64,000 nt of DNA, taken from the NCBI GenBank assembly GCA_001464695.1, contig LNDQ01000156.1, positions 124,001 to 188,000 on the forward strand, in the 5' to 3' direction. Numbering within the stretch: position 1 is the stretch's first letter; every line of letters starts with the position of its first letter. The translations under genes were made by a program, and so were the position numbers. This stretch comes from Betaproteobacteria bacterium Ga0077523. Its GTDB lineage: Bacteria > Pseudomonadota > Gammaproteobacteria > Burkholderiales > Ga0077523. The notes beneath the pieces were generated by a model that was given only the letters and a program-made list of their open reading frames with translations, was not told the DNA's origin and searched no databases. Positions 1 to 7,900 of this stretch are shown here, one piece after another.

Positions 1-1878
1 GTTCGCCAGCGCTTCGAGCGCATCGGACAGGCACCGGGTGAACACGAACTTCGCGTGTTCGCGGCCGGCGATGGCGCGTTGCGCGTAGACGAGCAGCCCC
101 GCGGGCGTGATGCCGTCGAATCCGGTCTCGGCGAGCAGCGCACCGAGATCGCGCCGTTCCCGGGGGCGCAACACGAAGCGCTCCGCGGGTGCATGGGCGG
201 CGAGCGGCAGTGCCGCCGAGAAGAGATCGTCGCGCGCATCGTAGCGCGGCGAGGTGATGTCGTAGGTGCCCGGGCGCAGGTGGCCGTAGCGGCCCAGGAA
301 TGCGGTGCGTGGTGCCTGGCCGGCACACACGGCGGCATGATCGCGCAGCATGCCGCTCGTGACCGTGACGACGGCGCGGCGAAAGGCGGACACCCGCTCG
401 GGTGCCAGTGCGCCGCGCCGCTGTGCCGACCGCACCAGCGCTTCGGCGACGAACGCATGCCGCGCGATGACGGCGAATGCGAACGTGCCGCTGCGCGCCC
501 CTTCGCGTACCAGGCGCACCGCCCGCCTCAATGCCTCGAAGGCCTCGGGGGTCCGGCCGGTGTCGACGGGCGCGCCGGCGACGGATTCCAGCCCCGCCAC
601 CAGGTGTTCGGCAGTGGCCAGCGATCCACGATCGCTCTCATGGAGGAACCCCCGGGTGAGCTGCGTGAGGCGGGCCTGGTAGTCGCTGCGTGCCCGGGGC
701 CGCAACAAGCCGGCGTAGCGCTGGCGGAAGCTGCGGTCGAAATCGAAGTCGAGGCAGGTGTGCGCGATCTCGAACTCGACCTTGTCGTGCAGTTCGGGCT
801 GTGCATCGAGGCGATCGAGCCACGCATTCACCAGCGCCTCGCCCGTAGCCGGATCGATGCCCTCTGGCAGGAAGGAATTGAAGCTCGCCCGCACGTCCAC
901 ATACGGGTGGCTGTTGACCACCACCATCAACTCTTCCGGCGGCAGGCGCCGGTAACCCATCGCGGCACGCGCCTCGCGCCAGACGTCGCGCGTCACCAGT
1001 TCGCGATAGAGCGACGCCGCCAGCGGGCGCGGCGTGGTGCCGATGATCTCGGCCGGATTCCAATCGGGCATGACGGCGAGTATGGTCCGCTGGCCGTAGA
1101 GCCCGGGTCGAGGCGCACTGCATTCGCGCACGAAATTCTCGACGAAGACCAGTTGGCGCGCCACGCGGCGCTCCGTTACCGGATGCCAGGTCCGGGTGGA
1201 GGCGATGCGCCGAACCTGCAGGAGTACCAGCGTGCCGTCGCGCGTGAGGGCGAATTCGATGTCCAGCGGTACCTCGCCGCACAGGCGCTCCAGTTCGCGC
1301 GCGAGTGCCAGGAATCGCGCTACGCGCGGCGACTGAATGAATTCGGGCACTGCGTGGCGATAGACGCGCAGTGCCTTGTGTACGCCCCGTCCTGCCGTCA
1401 CTGCGTCGGTGCGGCCGGTTTCGTCGTCGAAGTTGATGACGTAGTACGGGGCACCATGGACCAGGTCGTGGGTGAGGATGACACCGCTCACGGCGACATC
1501 GGCGAGCATCGGTTGCACCAGGATCTGGTCGCGGGGATCGCCGGTGAGAGAGGCGATGACCCGATCGACGGCAGTGCCGACGGTGGCTTCGTCGCCCCCC
1601 GGCACACCCAGGACGCTCTCGAAGGCGCCGGCGAGGGACCGCTGCGCACCGTCCTCGGCGAGCGCGCTGGAGCGCACGGCGAGTGCCGTGTGACCGAGGC
1701 GACCGGCGATCCGCTGCAGGCAGCGGCGACGATCGCGCCGCCATTGCTCGACCGTGAAGTGGATGAGGTCGAGCACACGCGCTGATCGCAAGTGCGGTGC
1801 GACCCGTTGCAGCGTCTCGGCCTTGGTACCGAACTGCAGCGGCGTGCGCGGCTTCCGCGCCTTGCGCTCAGCGGTCAT
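1..1878 (-). CDS. PEP-synthase-like ATP-grasp protein, candidate L-glutamine kinase (partial, 3' end outside window)
   Basis: The minus-strand frame is open from an ATG at 1878 to the window edge, giving 626 residues with no stop. The start overlaps the end of the upstream methyltransferase gene by 11 bp, which supports translational coupling. Residues 17-225 look like the ATP-grasp half of PEP synthase/PPDK: a lysine in FGTKAETL, VRSSALAEDG near residue 68, LDIEFAL near 205 and LLQVRRI near 219. It then diverges from true PEP synthase and carries MPDWNPAEIIG near 270, SFNSFLPEG near 331 and LHDKVEFEI near 365. I associate these motifs with the Cj1418 (L-glutamine kinase) group found in capsule loci. 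The swivelling phosphohistidine domain would lie outside the window. The neighbours are glycan-type genes, not gluconeogenesis. The family is well supported; the glutamine-kinase role is inferred. Confidence 0.8.
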   Translation of the reverse strand, partial: MTAERKARKPRTPLQFGTKAETLQRVAPHLRSARVLDLIHFTVEQWRRDRRRCLQRIAGRLGHTALAVRSSALAEDGAQRSLAGAFESVLGVPGGDEATVGTAVDRVIASLTGDPRDQILVQPMLADVAVSGVILTHDLVHGAPYYVINFDDETGRTDAVTAGRGVHKALRVYRHAVPEFIQSPRVARFLALARELERLCGEVPLDIEFALTRDGTLVLLQVRRIASTRTWHPVTERRVARQLVFVENFVRECSAPRPGLYGQRTILAVMPDWNPAEIIGTTPRPLAASLYRELVTRDVWREARAAMGYRRLPPEELMVVVNSHPYVDVRASFNSFLPEGIDPATGEALVNAWLDRLDAQPELHDKVEFEIAHTCLDFDFDRSFRQRYAGLLRPRARSDYQARLTQLTRGFLHESDRGSLATAEHLVAGLESVAGAPVDTGRTPEAFEALRRAVRLVREGARSGTFAFAVIARHAFVAEALVRSAQRRGALAPERVSAFRRAVVTVTSGMLRDHAAVCAGQAPRTAFLGRYGHLRPGTYDITSPRYDARDDLFSAALPLAAHAPAERFVLRPRERRDLGALLAETGFDGITPAGLLVYAQRAIAGREHAKFVFTRCLSDALEALAN

Positions 1879-3082
1879 AAGCGTAGTGCTGCCGCGCCTC
1901 GGCAAGATCGAAAGGTGCTGTCGCCGTGATCACGGGTCGTTCGCGTCGTCGCAGGATGACGAACAGCTTGTCGACGTCGTGGAACGGTACGAAGGCCGGT
2001 GTCATGCGATGTCGCAACGTTTCGAAATAGCGTCCGGCGAGCGCCAGCTTGCGGTCGAGGTCCCCGTCGTCGCCAGGACCGCCGGCACCGGGTCCGAAGA
2101 CGTTGTGGCTCTCGAAGAACAGCAGCCCGCCGGGCTTCAGCAGCGCGAACAGCTTTGCCGTGAAGTGCTCGAAGTCGAGCCCCGAATGGCCGTCGATGGT
2201 CGCGTGATTGGCGAGGCAGAACACGGCATCGTAGGGTTCCGCCGGCAGGAAGCTCTGGAAATCCTCCACGAAAAAATGCGCCTGGGTGAGATCGAGCGCG
2301 CCGCGCACTTCGTTCGCGATGCCGACCAGCCACGGATTGAGTTCGATGCCGTCGACGCGATGGCCGCATCGTGCCAGCTCGAGCGCGAGGAAACCGCAAT
2401 TGCTCCCCACGTCGAGGATGCGGCGGCCGGTGCCGAGCAGGTTATCGATGTCATACAGCGCGAGGCGTTGTTCGGTGGGCTTGATCCCGGCGATGCCGAT
2501 GCGTTCCCAGCCCTGGTAAACGTAACCCTGGCAATAGCTGTGGGACCATTGCGAGTGCTGCAGGTGCAATTGCGTGAAGACTCGCCGCAGCAACGGCAGC
2601 GCAGCCGGTCTGAGCATGACCGCGCCCAGCAGATCGAGGAACGTGTAGTAGCGGCTCAGGAACAGGAAGTGGGTCGATCCTGGATCGGCGCTTGCCAGCT
2701 CTCGCAGCAGGAGTTCGCCGAGCGATCCGGTCGATCGGATGTCGGACTGCGCTGCGATCCATTCTTCGAACGTCGTATCGAAAGCGCCGTGGAGTCCCTG
2801 CGGCGCCGCCCAGCGATTCGCGAGGCGCGCCAGCGTCGGCAGCAGATCCGGCAGCGCGGCGCACGATTCCGGCAGCAGAAAGGCGACCCAGCAGGGGTGA
2901 CCAAAGGCTTCCCGGCAGAAGGCGTCCCAGGCCGTGTCGAGCGCTGTTCCGCCCGCGCCACCAAGATCGCGTCCCAGCGTTTCGAGATGGGCTCTCAGGC
3001 GTTCCTGCGACTCCGACCCAGCGCGCGGGTAGCGATTCACGATCGCCCGCAGCATGTCGAGCAATGCATCGCGGCGACTCAT
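1868..3082 (-). CDS. class I SAM-dependent methyltransferase with unknown N-terminal domain
   Basis: This is a 404-residue protein. The C-terminal half is a Rossmann-type methyltransferase with motif I ILDVGSNCGFLALELA near residue 218, an acidic strand end (VDGIELNP), and LKPGGLLFFESHNVFG as the later strand. Residues 1-190 match nothing I recognise. The chosen ATG at 3082 overlaps the preceding stop in an ATGA arrangement, so the gene is coupled to the formyltransferase. The acceptor is unknown. Beside a CysC-like kinase and a PEP-synthase-like protein, a role comparable to the phosphoramidate or sugar methyltransferases Cj1419/Cj1420 is a reasonable inference. An ordinary polysaccharide or small-molecule methyltransferase is equally possible. 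Confidence 0.8.
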   Translation of the reverse strand: MSRRDALLDMLRAIVNRYPRAGSESQERLRAHLETLGRDLGGAGGTALDTAWDAFCREAFGHPCWVAFLLPESCAALPDLLPTLARLANRWAAPQGLHGAFDTTFEEWIAAQSDIRSTGSLGELLLRELASADPGSTHFLFLSRYYTFLDLLGAVMLRPAALPLLRRVFTQLHLQHSQWSHSYCQGYVYQGWERIGIAGIKPTEQRLALYDIDNLLGTGRRILDVGSNCGFLALELARCGHRVDGIELNPWLVGIANEVRGALDLTQAHFFVEDFQSFLPAEPYDAVFCLANHATIDGHSGLDFEHFTAKLFALLKPGGLLFFESHNVFGPGAGGPGDDGDLDRKLALAGRYFETLRHRMTPAFVPFHDVDKLFVILRRRERPVITATAPFDLAEARQHYAYDR

Positions 3083-3825
3083 GATCCTCCCTGCCCCACG
3101 GCATGCGCACCGGACGGCTCCGGCAATGCGAGCAGCGCCAGGTGCTTCAGCACGGGGTGGATGACGAAATAGGTCTGCGACGGTTCGCCTTCGGTGGCGA
3201 GCGCCTCTGGCAGCGTGCCGAGTTGCCGGATCCCGGTCAGTACGCGGCACAGCAGGTCGGCGCGGATCGCCGCATCGTATAGGCGGTCGATGTCGAGACC
3301 TCTCGGCGGCAGCGGGTAGCGCTGCCGCGCCAGCACCGGCCCGGCATCGATCTGCGGGTCGAGCACCAGCACCGACGCTGCGCACTCGCGGGCCTCCAGC
3401 ATGCTGTAGTAGACGGTGGTGCTGCCGCGCCAGCGCGGCAGCCAGCCCGAATGGGCGTGCAGAAAAGGAATGCCGAGCCCCAGCGCGGCCGGCCCCACGA
3501 TCTGGCCGCCGAAGCCCGAGTAGATGACGCAAGACGGCCGCAGGGCCGCGAGCCGCTCGGTGACGGCGCGATCGTTCACGTCGCGCTGCGCAATGGCCTC
3601 GGTAGGCCAGCGGGCTGCGCCGCAGGTGGACTCGAGCGGTTCGGACAGGTCCGGCAGCGCGACCGCCACCGTCGGCCATACGCCCGGCAGCGCTGCGGCG
3701 GCAGACTGCTCAGGTTCCCCGCAGATCAGCACATGTCCCGGTCGCAGACCGGCGGCGGCCATGGCCTGCGCGTAGGCCTGCGAGCGCGTCGTGCGGGCGG
3801 CGAGGAAGAGCGCTCGTTCGAGCAT
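3079..3825 (-). CDS. formyltransferase-family protein (Fmt-like fold)
   Basis: This 248-residue protein resembles the 10-formyl-THF-dependent formyltransferase N-terminal domain. The loop HAHSGWLPRWRGST corresponds to NVHASLLPRWRG of methionyl-tRNA formyltransferase, and DPQIDAGPVL corresponds to the strand carrying the catalytic Asp. The family normally uses an Asn-His-Asp triad. Here the Asn position appears to be His, while the His and Asp are kept. There is no C-terminal tRNA-binding domain, so it is not Fmt itself. Sugar N-formyltransferases of O-antigen or capsule pathways are the closest functional analogy. The start at 3825 shares one base with the preceding stop (TGATG). The substrate is not known. 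Confidence 0.75.
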   Translation of the reverse strand: MLERALFLAARTTRSQAYAQAMAAAGLRPGHVLICGEPEQSAAAALPGVWPTVAVALPDLSEPLESTCGAARWPTEAIAQRDVNDRAVTERLAALRPSCVIYSGFGGQIVGPAALGLGIPFLHAHSGWLPRWRGSTTVYYSMLEARECAASVLVLDPQIDAGPVLARQRYPLPPRGLDIDRLYDAAIRADLLCRVLTGIRQLGTLPEALATEGEPSQTYFVIHPVLKHLALLALPEPSGAHAVGQGGS

Positions 3826-4382
3826 CAGGCCACTCCCGCCGCTTCGGCCAGCGCTGCCACGTGGTGCAGTTCCTCGCGTTGCAAGCGGGCCGCGGCGGAG
3901 CGCCACGGCGCCGGCAGCGCTTCGCGATGGGCGCCGAGTATGTCGTTCAACTTGAGCAGTGCGTTGAGGCAAGGCAGTCGGCGCGATACGCGATAGGCGC
4001 ACTCCAGCAGGTCGCCGAAGGCCACGTAGCGCACCAGCACGCGGAAATCCTCGCGATCGACCGGACGCAGGGCGGCGTCGTAGGCCCCATACACACGCTT
4101 GGTGACTTCGAAGCGCTGCACCAGTTGCGCCACCACCTGCAGCGCTTCGTGACTTTCGGCCGGCACCAGCCGTGCCGCGGTGGCGGCGAACAACCGGCAC
4201 GCGCCATCGGCGGGCGCGGCGCCGGGTTCCGGCGCGGTGGCCGTGGCATCGAACCACCGCGCCGTCTCCAGCCGCTGAGCGCGCCAGGCCTCGAGCAGGG
4301 CCGCACCGCCGAATGTCGAGTAGAAATAGGTATGGGGTCGAGCGAGCAGATCGCCCGCAGCGTAGTCGTACGCGGTGCTCAC
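3825..4382 (-). CDS. unrecognised 185-residue protein in the glycan/phosphoramidate-like cluster
   Basis: I do not recognise this family. The protein is soluble-looking and mostly helical, rich in Ala, Arg and Leu, with no signal peptide, membrane segment, zinc motif or nucleotide-binding loop. Its N-terminus is aromatic (YDYAAG, then HTYFYSTFGG), and it has a charged middle with several aromatic residues (FEVTKRVYGAYD). Coupling is tight on both sides: it overlaps the CysC-like kinase end by 4 bp (ATGA) and the formyltransferase start by one base. It is therefore almost certainly made with those enzymes and is either a small enzyme or a partner subunit. No function is assigned. Confidence 0.7.
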   Translation of the reverse strand: MSTAYDYAAGDLLARPHTYFYSTFGGAALLEAWRAQRLETARWFDATATAPEPGAAPADGACRLFAATAARLVPAESHEALQVVAQLVQRFEVTKRVYGAYDAALRPVDREDFRVLVRYVAFGDLLECAYRVSRRLPCLNALLKLNDILGAHREALPAPWRSAAARLQREELHHVAALAEAAGVA

Positions 4383-4903
4383 GACGCAAGGCTCCCGGCG
4401 GTGCGCAGCACTTTGTCGGCGAGCGCCTCGAAGTCCGGCAGGGGTCCGGCGGCGTCGATGACGAGGTCCGGCGACGCCGGTTCCGGGAACGGCAGATCGA
4501 CGCCTGCCACGTGCATTCGTTCACCCCGCAATGCCGGCCCGTACAGACCCTTGGTGTCGCGCGCCGCGAGCGCTTCGACCGAGGCCTTGAGATAGATCTC
4601 GAAGTAGCGCGAGAAGCGTCGTCGGTTGTCCGCACGCATCTCGGGGAACAACGACAGGATGCAGCACACCACGTTGATCCCCTGCCCGTCCAGCCAGCCG
4701 CACAGTGCGGTGATGCGCTCGGCGTTCAGACGGCGGCCCTCCAGCGTGTAGGCATGGTCGCCGTGGTCATGCGAGAACAGGCGTCTCACCTCGTCGCCGT
4801 CCACGAGCACGGTATTGGGTGCGACCGCGCGCCAGCGTTGCACGAGAGCTCGCCCGAGAGTGGTCTTGCCGCTGCCCGACAGCCCGACGATCCAGATCAC
4901 CAT
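4379..4903 (-). CDS. CysC-like (APS kinase-family) kinase, candidate cytidine diphosphoramidate kinase
   Basis: This 174-residue P-loop kinase has Walker A GLSGSGKTT at residues 7-15, DGDEVRR near 36, VVCCILSLFPEMR near 79 and TKGLY near 117. The fold is that of adenylylsulfate kinase. No sulfate-activation gene (cysD, cysN or cysH) lies nearby. The ILSLFPEMR stretch and the GVDLPFPEP-PDLVID tail remind me of Cj1415 of the Campylobacter phosphoramidate pathway, which phosphorylates the ribose 3'-OH of CDP-phosphoramidate, more than of true CysC. Its position two to four genes from a PEP-synthase-like protein and a methyltransferase fits that role. Kinase identity is firm; the substrate is inferred. 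Confidence 0.85.
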   Translation of the reverse strand: MVIWIVGLSGSGKTTLGRALVQRWRAVAPNTVLVDGDEVRRLFSHDHGDHAYTLEGRRLNAERITALCGWLDGQGINVVCCILSLFPEMRADNRRRFSRYFEIYLKASVEALAARDTKGLYGPALRGERMHVAGVDLPFPEPASPDLVIDAAGPLPDFEALADKVLRTAGSLAS

Positions 4904-7900
4904 GTCGGTGCGTCGCCGCTGCGGTTTGCTGGTACCAGCCGCTCGGCATGCAGCAGCGCTTCCGCGGCCACCGCCGCCGAGTAACCGAAGTGCGGGGCGA
5001 AGAAAGCGGCGCGCAGCTCACGGCGGACTCGGCGCTGCTCGTTCCAGAGCGCAGCATCGGTCAGGATTGCGCGCAGCGCTTGCGCCGCGCCCGGCGCGAT
5101 GTGCGGGATCACCTGGCGGATGAGCAGGTCCGGCGAGGCCTCGCCAAGCATCGGATCCGCCTCCGCCTCGGGCACATCCAGCAGCAGCACATTGCGATCG
5201 GCGTAGATCGCCCCGAACGCGGGGCCGCCGTAGTCGCACACGAGCCAGTCGGCCACCACATAGAGCGGAATGTTGTCAGACGAGTCCGCGATCACCTGCG
5301 TGAATCCGAGCGAGCGCAGCGTCGCGACCTTGTCGGGTTCCTGCTGCGACATGAGCGGGTGCAGCTTGACGAACACGTTGTATTCGTCGGCCAGGGCTGC
5401 CATCGCGGCGTCGTGCCAGCCAACGGACGAAAGGTTCTTCCAGGTAGGCAGCCAAACCACGGTGCGCTTGCCCGGATCGCCGTTCAAGCTCTCGAGCAGC
5501 ACGCGCCGGCGCGGCTCGAGTTCGAAGAACGTGTCGAACCGCGGATACCCCACTTCGACGATTGTCGCTCCGGTGACTGCGGCGAGCGCTTCGCGCTGGT
5601 AGGGACCGAAGCACAGGATGAGATCGTAGAGCTGGTTCCATTCGCGCAGGTTCCACCCGGCCTTGCCTACCGAATACATGAGCCGGACGTTGACGTGACC
5701 GATGCGTCGGATGAGCGGCATCGGTCCGCTCGGATCAATCGGGTGATTCGAGATCAGCACTTCGTAGCGTGCCTTCGCTGCTTCCACCTGCGCGACATCG
5801 GCACAGCTCACGCCTTCCATGTGCGCGAGTGCCGCGATCTCTGCCCCATCCTCACCGGTACCGGCGTTGACCACTTCGAAGCTGCCGGTCGGCAGGCGTC
5901 GCCAGATTGCGCGATAGTGGTTGAAGAGCTCCGGGATGTGCATGAGGAAGCCGTAGCGCGCGGGTGCCGCGATGGCTGCAATCGCCGTGGATCTTTCCTC
6001 TTCGGCAGTGCCGGATACGTTGACCGGTACTGCCGGCGGCAGTGCCCCCAACGCGTCCAGCGCCGGTCCGATGCGTGCCGGGTCGATGGTGAAATCGCGC
6101 TGGTAGAGATTGGCGTTCGAACCCGACTCGGGTTCGCCCAGCAAGTACATCAGGTTCTGCTGGAGCGTGGCCGCGAGGGTCGAGAAGTAGAAGTAAGGGA
6201 CGCTGTCGTAATACAGCACCAGCACGCGGCACTGCGCCGGGGCGAACACCATGTTCGCCATGCCGGCGCCGGTTGGCCCGGCGATGATTGCGGCCTCGGA
6301 GAACAGGGCGATCTGTTCGTCGAGGCTCAACCCGCCCGGCTCGACCACCTCGAAGCCGCGCGCCACGAACTCGGCTTGCACCACCTGTTCGTTCAGCAAC
6401 CGGCGATAGCCGGCCGGCCCGCGCCGCAAGTAAAGACGGCGGCAACCGGGTCGGCCCGCTTCTGCAGGGAGAAAGCGCCGTCGCAGGTACGCAAGCGCGC
6501 GTGGTGCGAACAAGATGTCGTCGGCGTACACCGTGGCGCCCGCTCGAAAATCCACCGGCATGCGCACACCCGCTTCGGGCACGAGCAGGCGCTGCACGCG
6601 GTGTCGCGCACCGGGTTCGATCTCGATCACGGGGCGGCGCGCGAGATTCACCCGCCCCAACGCCGCCAGCAGGTTGGGATGATGTCCTGCATCCACCAGC
6701 AGCGGCCAGTCGTCGTATTGCGGCGCTTCGTCCAGCAGGCGCAGCTTGGGCAATTGCTCGAAGAGCCAGTGGTAGTAGTTGCCGGTCGCGGGACCGCACA
6801 GGAAGATGCCGCACTCGATCCCGGTGCCGGCCGGCGGCAGATGTCGCACCAGCACGTCGTCACCGGCGCGGTGGGTCACCAGCATGCTGGTAACCTCGAC
6901 CCGGTCTTCCGGATACAGCAGCGGGAGATCGTAGATCACGCTGCGCCCGTCGGTCGGCAGCAAGAGGGCTTCGCGCCCGACGACGTCGACGTCGCGCAAT
7001 TCGGAGAGCGCGACCGGAGCGATGCGCGCCGGCGTGCGTTCCGCGGACCACGGCCGATCGAAGACGTGCGTCACCGGAATTTCCAGTGCCTGCTCGGATT
7101 CGACGATGGTGCGGCTCAGATGATGCGCGACGCACCATGATTCGACCGTGCGCAGCGCGCGATAGGGGGCGCGCAATGGCGTCGCGACACGATCGGTACT
7201 GGCCACCGACTGGAAGAAAACGCGATAGGCGGCGAACACCGCTTCGTTGCGATAGAGCCTGGTGCGCCCGTCACGGATGCGCCGTGCCGTCGCCTCGCGG
7301 TGTGCCGTGTCGGTGCCCAGGGACAGGGCGATGTCGACGTAGTGCTCGGGCGAGCCGGCCATGCAGTCGTCGACTTCGAGCATGCCGTAGTACGCCGCGA
7401 GGAACCGCGAACGGCTGGTATCCGTGACCCAGGTCACCATGGGTTTGCCGCAGGCGAGGCACAGATGGGCCGTGGTGGCGCCGCCGTGATGGAAGGAATC
7501 GAGCACCAGGTCCGCCGCCAGAATCAGCTCGATGAACTCGGCGAGGCGCGTGCGCCAGGGTATGAAATGCACGCGCTCGCGGTGCGGCCCGGCGGCGGCG
7601 TCGAGGCGGCCTCGCAGCAGGGCGTGCCACGCAGCGTTCGCGTGATCTTCGATGAAGACAACCTGTGCCTGCGGATCGCGCGTCAGGATCTGCGCTACGG
7701 CCGCATCCATGGCCGGATGTACCTTCTGCAGCTTCATCGGACACAGGTACAGCGTGCCGTCCGCAGGCAGGCCAAGTTCGGCACGCGAGCGCGGCGTCGG
7801 CGGCAGAGCCGGAGGCTCGAGGAACATCGGCAAGGTCGGCAGGCGGACCAGGCTCTCCGTGTACTGCGCATGACCTTCGGCCGGTTCGATCAGCGCGCTC

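Noticed and set aside
55-1785. Long plus-strand open frame of 576 codons
   Set aside because: Antisense to the PEP-synthase-like gene, which shows clear family motifs on the minus strand. The plus product has no domain and typical high-GC shadow composition.
4379-4903. Ordinary APS kinase (cysC) for sulfate assimilation
   Set aside because: No sulfate adenylyltransferase or PAPS reductase nearby, and its motifs and neighbours fit the capsule-type kinase better. Not excluded by sequence alone.
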